This document shows positions 10,604 through 25,100 of a stretch of DNA of 64,000 nt, piece by piece. The number at the start of each line of letters is the position of its first letter. The first letter of the stretch is position 1. A program made the position numbers and the translations under genes. Location: the NCBI GenBank assembly GCA_027574665.1, contig CM050668.1, positions 4,842,001 to 4,906,000 of the forward strand. The letters are read 5' to 3'. The notes under the pieces were generated by a model. That model was not told the DNA's origin. It ran no database searches and saw only the letters and a program-made list of their open reading frames with translations. The DNA is from Rhynochetos jubatus (lineage: Eukaryota > Chordata > Aves > Eurypygiformes > Rhynochetidae).

Positions 10604-12944
10604 TGTGTGTGCAGCCAGGGGAAGGGGAGAATGTGGAACTGCTCAGACCAGACTTCATCAGCCTAAGATGCCACATTGCTGCACTAGAAGAAGCCACGTA
10701 ACTAGGCAGCACCAGATGAAAAATGGACCTATCAAAAAGTGTGCATGTTTTGATGGAAAAATGTGACCTCATCTTTCAAAAGCATTATCCTAAAAATTTT
10801 TGCCTGCCAGCTTCCATGCGGAAAAATAAACTTTTCCAGGTTGATGGCCTGGGGTAAGCCTGTATGCCATTTTATCTAGTCTTTGGTCTCATTCTGAGCT
10901 TTAAACAGTGCAAAACCCATAAGCACTGTCTGACATCTGATGCCTGAGTAATTCAGCTCATATCAGTGGAACAGGCAGTACTCATTTGGGTGAGTATGTG
11001 ATCTTGTGGAGCTCGTACAAGGCAGTATTAGATTTTGCATGTGTGTTTGTGCCATACAAGAGCATTTTCCAGACCCACCGCTCAAGTATCTGTAAATGAA
11101 ACACCCATTTTGCAGCCCTCTCCCGTGAGGAGTCCCTTTCTTTGCTAAGAAGTGCAATCACTTGTTTGGGTCTGGATAAGGGCCTAAAGCAGAAGCTCAT
11201 AAATCATCTTTTCTAACGTGCCACTGAAAATCCTCTACCTCCATGACCTCCCATTACCTATCATCTACCACCCCATCCCATAAGCAGCAGTCCTATGCCT
11301 ATGAAGAAAACACATTCTGCGGAGAAAAGAGGCATTGCGTGAAACAGAGGTAAGAACTGTGCTTGTACAGGAAAGCTCAGCTTCTGGTGAATCAACTATG
11401 GGGTGGAAGAAGAGGTCACGCAGACTCTTGCATTGCATGAAGTCCCACTAGTCCCCAAAGCCCAGCCGAACTGCGCACCTTGTTGGGAGGGACAGGTCTG
11501 GGTGACCATGCAATGGTTTCAACTGTCACAGGAACATACATCCCTGTTACAGGAGTATATGTCCCTCTCCACATCTCCAGCAAGATTCATGCAAGAAAGG
11601 GCCAAATTTTGCTTCTAGCTGTGTCCACCAAGATTTTTAAGAGAGATAATTACTGGTAGATACAATTGGGAATCACCTACTTATACTAGAAAAGCATTGC
11701 TGTTACAGGAATATGCATAGTGCTTCTGGACACGGGGACAAGGGGTGAGATTTATTATATCAACTTTGCGTCCGCTGGGAGCCTTCCCATTCCCGTTGTC
11801 CTACAGTACTGAAGTGCACTGAGTGCAGGGGTTCTGCTGGAACAACAAAAAATGCAGAGGGGGACAAATGCCACATCCCTGAGTCATGCAGGTGCTAAAG
11901 TTTTTCATCTAATTTCTGCCCCTCCTGATGAGGGCAGAATTTGACACCCAGCCCTCAAACTCTTTCTATACAGACTAAGCTAGAATCAGAAAATAAGTGG
12001 TTTGTTACTTCCTCTCATCTGCGGGACTGTGGTGCCAACAGCACTGATGCAAAAGGAAACCATTTCCATTAGCTGTTAAAACAGCAGAAGCTTGTTTTAC
12101 TTTGGCTGCGACACCCTTCTGACTCCCACGCAGGAAGTATTCACGCAATACTCCACACAGGCAGAATATGTCCAGTTCCTAGAAGTCCAAATACAAGAAA
12201 CTGTAGCCCATTTTACAAACTACACTGATCTTGGATTATAAAAGTGAGAGGGAGTCTGCTTTCATGTGTAACCCTACGTTCTTTTCTTGTCTTTGTACCT
12301 TGACTTTTGAGAATTTTTGGCAAAACACATCCTTCCAGTGTGTCCCTCACCCGTAAAACAAGCTAATTACCAATGGGGGAAAGACCAGGCATTACTGCTA
12401 TTTCATGGACAACCTCCTACACATAATACTTGTACCTCTGCAGGGGGAAATTCATTATTAGTCGTTTCTAAGTGTGCCTAGGTAAACTGCACTATGAGAA
12501 AAATAGCCACTATTCCACTATTTCTTTTCTTTTGCACGAAAGCAGATGAGTCAAGTGGCTTGTGAAACTGGCCACATCACTGAGGCAGAGAGGGCATATT
12601 GCATATTCACAAGAACTTAGGATTGGTTTATTTACACTTTCATTGCTAGGGGCTGTGGAATGGAACAGAATTCTACTTACCAAATACTCTTCCTGGTGCA
12701 ATAAGTTAGAGGATTTCTCAATTAACACATGGAGCTTGTGTACAAAAGACAAGAGGTTAAGCAAGAGTACAGTGCCCAATGGACCATCTGGTGAACATTA
12801 GGATTGTCAATAAATCACAAAAGCACCAGTTCATCAAGAAAATTCCATTTCAAACCACTGACAGAAAAAAAAAAAGAATATGGGAAAAAATCACAAAATT
12901 GGTATTTCCATCTTTTATAAAAACAGGAGCATTAAATGACTTTA

Positions 12945-13085
12945 ATCTAACTTCAATTGTTTTATTGGTTCTCTTCTGATGACCACATGGCTTCACATAC
13001 TGAATGTTCAGCCCTTTGTCTTGCACACAAAAGCATTATGAAACAACTTAGTGCATCATCACAGGAGAAGGTCGTTTCTTCCCTC
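12945..13085 (-). other. MYL10: MYL10 3' UTR with AATAAA polyadenylation signal
   Basis: The first AATAAA on the minus strand after the stop codon is at 12966-12961 (TTTATT on the plus strand), about 120 nt downstream. This gives a short 3' UTR with cleavage expected near 12940-12950. The end is inferred from the signal only. Confidence 0.65.
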
Positions 13086-13184
13086 TTAGTCTTTCTCCTC
13101 ACCATGGGTGATAACGTAACAGAGGTTCTTATAGTCAAGATTACCAGAGACGTCTGGAGGGAAAGCAGCAAACATCTGTTTGAC
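13086..13184 (-). CDS. MYL10: MYL10 exon 7 (residues 134-165 and stop)
   Basis: The acceptor is TGGCAG|GTCAAA. The exon codes [18 protein letters not shown], then [14 protein letters not shown], and stops with TAA at 13088-13086. It contains the fourth, degenerate EF-hand and the conserved C-terminal helix. Confidence 0.95.
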   Translation of the reverse strand, partial: VKQMFAAFPPDVSGNLDYKNLCYVITHGEEKD

Positions 13185-16100
13185 CTGCCAAGAAAATAGG
13201 AGATAAGTGTTACAAACGTAGGACTGTGGGACAGCAACATGTACTGCTTTACATTTTCAACCCAGTGTAGCTTCCTTCTGTCTTGATCAATTCACCACTA
13301 TGGAAGATTCTTCCTTAGCTTCAGTAAGATTGAAATAGGAATTAGGACACAACTAGTTAATACAGGCCTGCTAGAAGCCCAACAAGCTCCCCAACAAGAG
13401 CTGTCCCTGAAATCCAGGTAAGCCCTGCTCAAGCAATGTACTACGGTCTACACTCCTGTCTGTTCTTGCCATAAACCAACTCTACTCAATGTCCTCTTCT
13501 GAAAATAATGTCCCTCTAAATTCCTCCCAGCCAGCAGAATCCATGTTCAGTCTCACACAAACCACATCATCAGTATCTCACTTCAGAACTCATTTCAGAT
13601 TTCAAACAAAGTAACTCTCACAGAAATGGAAACCAGATCACAGTTTCCACCCAAACCCACTTGAACTCTAGTAAATCCATTGCCCAGCTCACCATAGGAA
13701 AGAACAGCAAGAGATAGGCCACACTTATACTTGGATGGAAGTCCAAAGAATCCGTTTGACTTTGATTTAGCCACGGAGCTATTCAGAAAAGATGCTTTGA
13801 ATTGTTCCTAATTGCTGGAGTTGGCATCAACCTTCTTTCAGCCTGGATTTCAGCTGACTTCATGTATTACAGAGGGGTAAATACTTGTTGCTGAAGAGTA
13901 GCTGGAGTTAGAGTCCTATTTTGAATAAAGAAGGTGGTCCTTACCTCTTCTTGACTGAACCGGTCTGCCTGTGTCATCAGCATTTCTTTGATGCTGTTCA
14001 AATAAAATGAAATAACCTGATTAAAGGGTGATAATGGCACATGACAATTCAGATGGCAAGATCCCTCCTGAAGTTTCATGAAAGCAAATCTGTGTGACCG
14101 CATAAATTAGAGCTGTTAATCCTTACATGATGTTGTAAGAGATTTTCTGTAGGCACCCATCAGTGTCGATGCCTCGCTCTGCCAACTTATTTTGCTTTTG
14201 TGACATTTTATAGAGGTTTAAACTTGTTTAAGGTTATTACTCTAATTGAAATACAGCAATTTTGTATGCCTATCTTAACCTAAAATGGTAGGTTTTCTCA
14301 CTTGCTGTTTAAAGTTTGGATCATTTAACAAAACCAAAAGAGAATATTTTCTGTAAAATCTGAGGATGAAAGGAACAGAGCATGAAATGAGAAAGAGAAC
14401 TTGAAAGAGAACTCCAACAGCTATTCCAAATCATCATCTGAGAATCCCTTTATTTGCATGCAGTCATTCCCAGAGGAGACTGAAACTGCATGAGACCTGT
14501 TGTATTTCACGCTACAATGTCTTGATCTGGAGTTACAGCACTGTAACAAGGAACTTATCCCACACACAATCTGCATCCTGTGCAATTACATCAAAGAGAA
14601 TGTTTTTGGGACAGACTCACAGCTGATTTACCCTCTGTTTTCAAACACATTGTGGGAAGTCAGTGAAGCATGTAATTTTTTTTACCTACGTTTACAGGTG
14701 AATAGGAAAGCCAGGAAGAATGATTACTGTTTGTCGTCTGACCCCTTTAGATCAAATGCCTTTACATTTCACCCAGTTACTCACGTGCTGAGGGCAGTAT
14801 ATGCACATTGTGCTGGAACACCCACCAGTGTGAAGCGTGACCTCAGTTATATCACATCAACATCCCTTCCACTTGCACTAATAATCTGCCCTTCCTGCAG
14901 GAGATTTTCTGTATTAATCTCAGAGAGTTTGCATTCACACTGAAGAGGTGGAGATGTCACCTTTTGTTACTACCAAAGGTATTTATACATTATTATGATT
15001 TTTTCTAGATCAGTAAAAGAGAGCATAGATCCGTGAGGACAGATGAGCAGTCTGTTGCACAAAAAGAAAAGCTGAAACAAGTTTAGAAATCTGGTTTAGT
15101 TTGTAATTAAAAAAAAAAAAAAGGCTACTTTTGTAGGAATTTGTTGTGGGGAGAGCTGGGGAGAGCAAAAGCTCTTCTGGAAACAGCCCTTTCTGCTTTT
15201 TAAAGTGAATATTTAAAAGTACCTATTTGTAATAGAAATCGTGCCTGCACAGGAACACTTCCACATGAGCAAAGTTCACCTACTGTGGATGCAGGTGTTC
15301 AGGCACAATAGTAAAGCTCTCTGCTCCCACATCCAGTGAAAAAAGTCACAGAGAGAAACAAGTGTAGTTTGATGGCAAAGCTACAACTGCTGCTTCATGT
15401 CTCTGACACACGTACTTATTTCCAGTAAAAGGCTACAACAAAGACCTGTCCTGATTTGCATAAGAGGCAAAGGCACCTGTGAGTCTTTCTTGTTGATGTG
15501 AAGGACTGAAAGGGAAAACTGAAAAAAGAAGTTTCTGGGTAATGAATCTTACCCACAAGTACAAGAGTGTAAATATCCATGCAAGTTTTGGGAAGTACTC
15601 TGAAGTCACAGAGAGAGCTTAGGGTATTGTAGATGCTTTCCCTGCACCATTCTCTTCACTTACCAAAGTCTTTCTTCACCTCTTTCTCTCATATTGCTGT
15701 TTCTGTTTTATTATCCTGGCCATTTGTTACATCACTGCATTTTTTTGAAGTGGAATTCTCAAATGAATGGTGGTTGCAAGAGTAGAGAGATCATTCTCAT
15801 TAGCATAAACTGATTATTGGATATATGTGCACTGGGGCAAACAGCATTCATCTGTTAGCAAATAAGAAGTGTGATACAGGAAGGAGCTTGGTGAATAGAG
15901 GGAAGAAAATAAAAAATAAACTTCTTCACAAACAGGACTGAATTAAACAGCGATCTGGGCACTATGTGTCTTCTATTCACATGCTTAAAGTATTTAGGGG
16001 AAAAGGAAAGATCAAATATCTAATTATAATCTTCTGATGCGCAGCCCAGTAGGCTCTGGCACACTCATAAGGAAGAAGGACCGAGTTAAGGATCTATGCA

Positions 16101-19100
16101 CATTTTCCATTATTTATTTTATAGGGAAATGAACACTCACAATTTCCAAAGCGAGAGATTATGTACTTTTTCCTTTGTGTATCTTGTTTTCTTTTCCAAA
16201 GCCTATTTGCTTCTCAAAAAAGGAAAAAAAAATCCACATCTTCTGGGCAAAAAAGGGTATCCATATTGACATAGGAGCCTAAACGTTACCTCTTGACCTG
16301 GCTGCTGTCAGTTCCTCCTACAGATACAAATACTTGGCTGCATTCTTATATTTTTAGAACCTTTTTTAAAATTATCTGTGAAATCTCTGGGGCACTTTAG
16401 TTTTCCACTGGGCCTGCCCTTTCTACAGTGCTCTCTTGGAGGAAACCAGGTGAGTTGCAATGAGCAGTGCTCTACGGCTATGACGAGGAACATCACTTGC
16501 TCAGCCAAACTAACCTCCAAAGGTCCAGAATGCACGTAAACTCCCTCGGTCCCTTTTCATCTGGTATAAATCTGAAAAGTTTTGTTGGCATCAGCGTTAG
16601 CCACAGTTGATGTTGGCTTGACTCACTTCATCCAATGAATGGCATTTAGGGCTGAATCATCTAACCTTTCCGAAAGCTATGCCGGTTTACACCAGCTGAG
16701 AATCTGACCTAGAGCATTTTCTCTTTTTGACATCATGCTATAGGAAGGATTTTATGTGTGGTATAACGATGCAGACAAACAAAGTCTGTCATTGGATTTG
16801 GAAGTAAGTTATAAACTCCCGGAGCTTCTGGAAAGGCTAGAAGCCTCCATCCCAGCTACCATCAGATGGACTGAGTGAGTCATTTCCAGACTAGAGGTGA
16901 AAATACGCAGAGGGAAGAGACATAAAAATCCCCAGAAGGATGTTAACTCCATGAACATAAAACAAAGTTCTGATTAAAAGGTCAACATGGCTGGTTTTAG
17001 AAACATTCCAGGATTTTTTAATATGGAGAAATATTATTTATTAACATCCACTGTCATATTGAAATGGCTGTATGAGCCAACGTGAAAATTATTTCAAAAC
17101 CTTCAAATGTCTAAATTTTGGAAGCATATGAATAGAAGTTAAACCTCAAAGACATTCACAGAATTGATTTAATGGTTTGTTCTGTAATGATCAACATTAC
17201 CCTCGGGTCTAATAAGTAAACATTATGCTCTGTTGTGGTGATGAACTGAAACAATTGTCTAATGTTAGCAGTGCAGTGGGGGTGGGGACAAGGTTGACCT
17301 TTTCCATCAAGGAAAAATAAAAGTATTTCTCTCTCATCTTAATTTTGGAGTGTGATACTGCATTCCTAATTTGCCCCAAACTCCAGCTGGCTTCCAGCAT
17401 CCAAGGAATGTAGAACTGGACACAGGGAGGCAAGCTACAGATTTTGTATGCCGTATGTTGTTACGGATAGTGGTGGGAAATACAGCATTTCATGGGTTTT
17501 GCATTATCAGAAGGTTGTATTTCAGGGTAGTGATTTCACTACCGTGAGATCTGGCCTATTTGGCAACGGGCTACATTTTAGTCTTATTGTTTGAGTCACT
17601 TCTGTATTTCTCTGACTGTTCTTCCCAAGCTGTTTGGATAATGTTAACTCCAAAACAATCAGGCCAATGGTTAACCCTCTGTTCCTTCTGAATGTTTGGT
17701 ACATCCACTTGTGTTTTAAGTCATTTGGAAGTTCTTTAGTGAAAAGACTCTCTCTTTGCTTTTATTTTGCATATTGTTTACCATAACAGGAGTCTCAGAC
17801 CTACGGGGGGTTAAGTGCCACTGTCACAGAACTGCATATTGGTAACAGAAGGAAATATTATACGTGAATTTTGTATTTTCAACTAACTTTCATGAGACAG
17901 CAGTAATTGCAGAAAATGTCATGGAAAACCTCACCTCAGAGGTTCTCGTAACAGGTTTCATTTTCATTTAGCATATCATGACATTAGCAGAATTCCTTTA
18001 TGCAAATACAATTTTGTAGCTCATGGTTCCCTAATAAACTTCCTACACGTATTATGTTTTATAAATTCTACCTGAAATGGCTGCTGCAGTCAAAGTATAG
18101 ACCCCAAATTCACCAAGGAACTTCAGCAGATGCATAACTCTGGGCACATAAAGCATTTTACTGGAGACACAGGTCACACCTCCTCATCCTCTGCCCTGAT
18201 TTGGTATCATTTATCTCCTTCACCTGAAGGCCTGCTTACACCATTCTGGCAGTGCAACGAGGATTTACATTTGTGCAATTGGCACTTAAAGTCCTTTTAC
18301 CCTGCTTTGTTGGGGTAACAGGTTATGAGTACAAATTAGGTCCTGCCTCTTTATTTAAAAAAATATCCATACTGACAATAATTGCCCTATTATTAATAGT
18401 ATTATTTGGTTTGGCTCCCACCATATCTAGTGAAAATTTACAGCAAATTATTGTCTAGAAGCAGACGGCTCAAGCAGTAAACACATAACAAGGAAAATGT
18501 CCTCACTAAAACCATGTCCCGGAGTTAATTAAATTGATCACTTTTTTTAACAGGGGACTAGCTCTCCCATTTTAGCCAAGCACTCTGGGAGTTAGGCACC
18601 AGACATTCATTTTAATTTTACATATGGAGTTAATCTACAAAGAGTCATATGTTGATTTATATCCAGACCTTCAAAAAAGGCTATCTAATGGCCTACATGT
18701 GATCATATTTCCGTTGCCTCTTTCAACGTCTGAAGACAATAACATCTCTTTTTGTAATACAAATACATTCATATAATAGTTCAGCCTTTTCACTCTGTCT
18801 TACAAAGCCAAATGTTTCTGTCCCTGACAGTTCTGTCTCTTAAAATACTGTGAAAAATACAGCTTTTAAGCAGTTCTTTCAGCCTGTGCAGTTGTTGTTG
18901 TTGTTATTGTTATTGTTCTTATTTTAAAAGGATTTGAAACAAACTTACTAGTCTGCCTTTATGTGGCCTTTTCCTTCTGGGTCGAAGATCTTAAAGGCAT
19001 TCAGAAGGGTTTCTTCTGGGTCCGTGCCTAAAATTAATGAAATATAATTTAGAAGCCTGGATATATTTCTGTAGCTGCCTAATACTTGCTAAGTAATTGC

Positions 19101-22100
19101 ATTCACTTGAAAACAGTGCAAAATGGAGAATTCTGCAGTTGTAGGTTTGAAGACAAAGGTTCCTTAAGTCGGCAGCATTTGTCATGTCAGATAAACAATA
19201 GAGGTGAATAGTTCAATGCTCAGAAGCTTAAAAATAATAACTCATATCTATTCTATGTCTGCAGGAGAGAAAACTTCCAGGAACTGGTCTCCAATATCAG
19301 TACCCAGAGGATTAGTGGCTTTCAGAAATGAAAATATAACAAACTGTTTCCATCACTGGCTTCCTTTAATCTTGTACCGTACGTTCCTTGTAAAAACACT
19401 TTCTGATGTTACTTGTTCTTCGCTATATAGAGAAGAGGTTATTTCCCTCACTGAAGGAAATGGAGCTCATCACAAAATCAGAATGTCAATGGAATGCAAT
19501 GGAAACAGGATGATCAATGTAAAATGGTGATTTGCACTGATGTTCTGTAGCACACTTTCCCGTAAGGATCTCTTCATTAAGTGTTACTTATAGAAAAAGG
19601 ATAGTTTAAAGCACTGACTCTGTCTCCAAGATTTTGCTTGTGCTTTTAGCTGGGCCACAGAATTTTGGTATGACTTTAATTTCCCGGCTTCTCTGTTCCC
19701 AGCAGTAAAATGACAGTAACAGTCTTCCTTTTCTTCCATCCTTTATCTGTCCCATCTATTTAGACTGGAAAAAATTTGGGTCAGAGACGAGCTTTCACAG
19801 TGCCTTAATCTTGTCTGGGGTTTCTGACTGTTCTGTAATACTGCAGATTTTGAGTATACGCCCTTACAGGCAGTTTCAACCCACACCAAAGGATACCTTT
19901 CTGACTCTTCCCCAGTATTTCAAAATATTACAGTAGTATATATCATAAAAATCATTATTTATAACTCTAGGAAACCAAATGTACAAGCAGGTAGACCGAC
20001 CCATGGACAACTGAACCTACTTGGGATGCGGAAATATTGAAAGTGTGATTTAAAAAAGTTAGTAACATGAAGAATGGCAGTTTCAAAGTTTGTTTGAAAG
20101 TTTGGCAGAGAGAGAACCAGAATAGAAGCCAGTCAAGGGTCCGTGCTCTACTGACTACATAAACTTCTGACGCCTTCTTAGTTTCCTCTGTTTAGAAGGT
20201 TTCACAAGGACTACTACCAGTATCTTAGTGGATATGACAGGGAACAAACCCAAGGCTGTATGGCCTCCTCGTCACACACTACCATGTGTCTTTTTCGCCA
20301 AGCTGTAGGTAATGTATTCAAACTGCAATGAATATCTGCGCAATACAAAGAGCATTGGTATCTAATGAGCATTTTGATTGTCCCATGAAGAGAAAGTCTT
20401 CCAGCTCCGAGGAAAGGTCTGCATTTTAAGTAGTCACCACTGTGTGGGGGATTTTTTTTTTTTTCCTTACTGTGTTTTACATTTTCTACGCTGTCATATC
20501 CTTGGACTTTGGCTTTGAAGAGAAGCAATGCAGCAGGCATTCTTTATTGATTAGCTGGTAAATAAAGTGGTTTCTTTGATGTGCGGCATCTCTGTTTTCT
20601 GTACAAATTGTATTATTCTGACTCCCTGTAGAAACAGCTCCATGTGGTTGGCATTAACATAAACCCAGTTTTGTTAGCTGTTCATCTGGCATCATAATCT
20701 CAATATACAAAGCTAAAGCTCGTCCCGAAAATCCCAGTTTCCCCTTTATGACAGAAATCAATTATAGCACAACAAATTTTACTTAGAAAGCACCTTTCAC
20801 CAAATTCTCTGAGTGGTACTTAGCTGATAAAGAGTGTTGCAAAATTGCCATATCCACTTCCTCTAGCCCTTTCTCCCTTTCTAATTGCACTACAAAGGCT
20901 CTTCATCCCAATTAGTTTTGATTGGGAATGTGCAGTCTTTTGGCTCTGCTTCCTTTGCATGACAAACCCAACCAGAAGGGCATGACAAGCACAGCTGTGA
21001 TTTTCCCTTCACCAAATGGAAATTAAAAAAACCTCCTCCTCTGCTAGTAGCCAACAGGAAACCTGCAGACAAGAGGGGTACGCTTTTCCATTCACCTTCC
21101 TGTGCTGGCTCTGGTTTTAGGCCACGCAATTGGCAGGGCCAGACTCTTTGCCGGCTTGAGCAATCGTAAGAGACAAGAGGGGAAAGAAGAGCTCATTTCC
21201 ATGCCCCGTGTGATTATAAGCATCACAAAGAGACAGGAATTGGTAGCAGGGCATCCCACAAGGAATAGTCACATATCCCAGAAGGAGGATTAGGAAGAAG
21301 AGCACTACCTACACTGCAAGTTGACATCTGGAATGTAAAGGTGGAGGTACCACTGTGATCACAACAGATCGATATCTAGGTAATAAAATCTCCTTCTCAG
21401 GGTCAGTCTACAGTTGTCTCCATCACCTCTTATGCTTCCCAGGCATGCTGTGCTCCTTAGCAATAGCGTATTTCTGACAGGACTAGCTACATTGATTCTT
21501 TCTTTCAGACCTCTCTATTTTCTCTTCCAAGCATAGAAAGCCCTTCACAGAAACTGTGCTTAGCAATATAAAGCCGGAGTCCAACAGCAATACAACAAAT
21601 ATTTTTAAGAAGATGGGATCAGATTTTTCTATTTTTTCTGTTCTTTAGTTATTTTAACAAACTTCTGGAATGTACTTGGCTAAGGCCAACCTTGCTTGGA
21701 AGGTCAAGGCTTTCACCTGTCTCTAATGCATATAGGAAGACCATGAGAGGTTTTCTTGGCCTCACATGCCCTCTCTTGCAGTTTCTAGCCATTAACAGTG
21801 TAAGAGAGAGAACCAAATTACTAGCTCCCACAACAACTTTAGTAGCCCCATTTTCTGAACTCCCTACAGTGGTCCCTACATATTCTGTGTCAACAGGCAA
21901 ACAAACTCCTTCCCCTCTATCTCTAAATCCACTGAGATTTAAATTATTTCAATTTATCCACTCCATGCAGTTATTCAGTGAAATCTTCATCCAATGGCTA
22001 AATCACTATTGACCTCAAGTGAAACTAAGGCTGGGCCACAGGATTACAACGAGTACAGAAATGAGGGAAGGCCATGTTGCTCCTTCATGCCCTATAACAT

Positions 22101-25100
22101 GCAAGGTTGATGCAGAGGTCATGTTTGCATAATGAGCCAAGGGAGTGCAGAAAGATTTTTTGTGGAAATACTGAAAATACTTTTACACCAGCTAACACTG
22201 GGAGTGATACCACTACAGCACGAGCAACAGGAACCTACTGACAGTGTGTACCTCATCTGCACTCTGCTCCAGGCTGCTGTGATTTCATCAGTTTCTGGAC
22301 CTCAACTTACCACTTTCATGTTAGCTTGTGTAAGCTGAAATCACCCCTTTGAATTGTCCTCTGGACCGTCCCTTAGCCTTTTCATGCTTCAGCTCTGTCT
22401 GCAAAAATGGAGCTCACTCCTTGCCTTTAAGCATTGTTCTGTGGATACATTATTGTAATTTGCAAGGTGCTGAGATATTTCTGTACTGAGGATCTTTGAC
22501 AGATACCTCTCCAATTCCCCAAAGGTACTTACCTTTCAGCTTTTCCCCAAACATAGTAAGGAAGACAGTGAAGTTAATAGGACCTGGCGCCTCCTTCACC
22601 ATGTCTTCAAGCTCTTCATTCTTGACATTCAGACGACCTGCAGCAGAGATAATTTTTCATAATAAATCACAAATTGTGTTTCAAAAAATGATTCCCATTC
22701 ATCTCCTCCCACTGGGGAACTCAGGGCTCTGTGTAACTTTGCTAATAACATGGTAGAACACAGCTCCAGAATACCCTAGTGAAAAACAAATTGGCAGAGC
22801 TGGCTCTAAGATCAAAGGGTGACTGAAGGAGTAAGAAGGATAAATAATAGGGATGTGGCCAGCAATGGACGAAAGAAGGGGCACTTCTAAATAAATTGGG
22901 GTTTGTTTTCTTTTTTGGTTGGGTTTTTTTTTTTCTTTTTAACCCCAGGTGAAATACAGGCCCCACTGATATTAATATAGCAGAGTTCAAACCGTCTGAA
23001 GCGAATCCAAGATCTCAGTCTTTGCCTTCCTGTATATTGAGATGCCTTTCTGAGAAGAGGGCAGATGGATGAGTTGAGTAGTCGTATCCCTTCTCCATCC
23101 CTGTGCAGTTCTACTGATGAGAATTTAGACCCTGACAACCCGACTCAAATTGAGTGGTAATTTGCTGTGACTGTACTTTATAGGCATTGAAGGGCTTCAC
23201 TGAACAGGAAAGATACCAGAACTTGGCCTTAAAAAATAAATATTTCAGGGTAACAGTAGCTACAGGCCAAAGTTTGCAAACCTCATCGTCACAATAAAGA
23301 GTTCAGGAGCTTCTGCTCTTTGCACTGACTCTGCTGGTGTCTTATTCCACCCCAGGGAGCACTGAAGATTCTTATCAAGCTCTTTTTAATAAGATCCAGA
23401 TGGCAAAAGCCCAAATGCCTACATCACTGTTCAAGCCTCAAATGTTGCAACAAGGATACAACTCCAGGTTTGGGATCATGAGCATTTCGATTTTTCCTTT
23501 CCTTGGGAAGATTTGCTTTAATCTGCTTGATATTACCAGGCCTGTGTTGTGCACAGAATGGACAATACCTAATCTCATGACATGCACATTTCACCCCACA
23601 TAAATGCACGACAGCAAAGAACCTCACATGGAGTCTTCCTACTTGTGCGTGGGCAGAGGGGCAGCTAGTCCATGACAACACATTAATTGGTAGATATCGC
23701 ACGGCTCCTAGATGAAAAAGGTGCAGCCTGTGAAGCCTGGATTCAGAAGCAAATCAGAAATGCTTGGCATGGGCCACTGCTTGGGTGGGCTCTTTATGAA
23801 ATAGTTGCCGGGGAGGGATCAGTGCCTTTGGAGAGTTGCCAGCTGCGCAGCTCTGTTGCACCCGCCAGTGAGTCCCAGAGAGACCTGCATTTCGCTTCTG
23901 AAAGAGGCTACTCAGGAGACTTTCCAGCTGGAGCTATGTACTGAGATAGCAACTACCATAAAGGAGGAAGATCAACCTGAACAGGTTTCCTTTTGCCTCC
24001 TGTGTATCTCAGTACCGTAATTCTAATACAAACTTTTTTTATGTGCTTAAAATTTAAATTGCATTTCTTTTAAGTATTTAATGATTACTACCAGTTTACC
24101 TAGCGCAGCAAACGTGTCTCTCAAGTCTGCTTTGTCAATAAAGCCATCCCTGTTCTGATCCATGATGGTAAAAGCCTGTTGGAAGAAAAGGGAAAACGTA
24201 TTGCCATTGCCATGTTGCACCAGACAGTGCTACGATCACACATACCAGTCCAGGGGGTATTATGTTCATGCTGTAAAAAAGAATATTTAACTTCCTTTGA
24301 TTCATCCACATCATGCCGCATCATTGCACTTTTCTCACTTTCAACACATTACTGTATCTTGGCAAGGGGCTTAATTAAACCCACCCAAACTTCTCCTTAC
24401 TATATTAACGCTCAGTGCAGCGTGCAGCTGGGCTGAAGCCAATGCTGGCAGTTCCAGCCATTCAGGCCTTAACCCCTAAAAGTTTGAATCAGGGAGGCTC
24501 TGGTTAGGGAGGATTTAGGCAGTAGTTACTCTGTGTGTTTTGTACCTTTCCCATACCTCGTTCAGCTTCGTGCACCTATCACATTCTGTCAAACATTTAG
24601 TGACTGTAGATATGTCTCTGCTATCAAGCTAAAGGCAGTTTCTTCTGGGCCTTAAAATGATCCATCATACAGAGATAGCTGAATTTTCAAACGTACAGAG
24701 AAATGTAGGTTTCATAATATTGTTTATTCAAAGTTTGTTTCCCTTTCCAATACATTGTATCTTTCAGACTGTACTCTGTGCTCTGACTGACCTTGGTGTG
24801 TTGACCTTAAATACTTCTTGTCAGGCAGAATTTAACTTTTGACAGAAAAAACCAGTTGTTTTTCTGTTTTCAGCCAACACAGAATTTATGTACTCTAACC
24901 ATTATTTACCGAGCCAGCTAACTGCCTATCTGTCTATTTAGATATTTGCATGTTTGTCTGTTCGCTGCCATCAGACTTTTAATGTTTCATTGATTTTGAA
25001 AGATTTGAATGACCTGAAATTCCCCTGGTCATACTATGGGGAATAGCAGAAGAACCAGGCATGCCTCTGAGGCTGGCTATCCGCCCGACACTCACATCAA

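Larger units (their letters stand above)
9046..12944. other. Intergenic DNA between repeat block and MYL10 3' end
   Basis: It contains two G-rich runs with G-quadruplex potential (9304-9330 and 10568-10603). No gene, RNA or additional mobile element was recognised. Confidence 0.6.
13994..18948 (-). other. MYL10 intron 5 (about 5.0 kb)
   Basis: It holds a 14-A run (15109-15122), an old amniote-repeat remnant near 16640-16720, an exact octamer ATGCAAAT at 18000-18007 and a GTT/ATT microsatellite at 18891-18923. A 147-codon plus-strand ORF at 14500-14943 has no recognisable protein features. Nothing else is supported. Confidence 0.8.

Noticed and set aside
10275..10772. 165-codon ORF on the minus strand with a proline-rich stretch
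   Set aside because: The proline-rich part is the antisense of the G-rich run at 10568-10603. There is no other sign of coding.
1..12944. Possible COL26A1 3' exons, expected by mammalian synteny
   Set aside because: No Gly-X-Y collagen repeats or spliced exon pattern were found on the plus strand.
14500..14943. 147-codon ORF on the plus strand
   Set aside because: It is antisense within MYL10 intron 5, has no recognisable domain and mixed composition, and is consistent with a chance ORF.
15109..15122. Poly(A) run as evidence of a processed pseudogene
   Set aside because: The sequence before it shows no gene-like body or target-site duplication.
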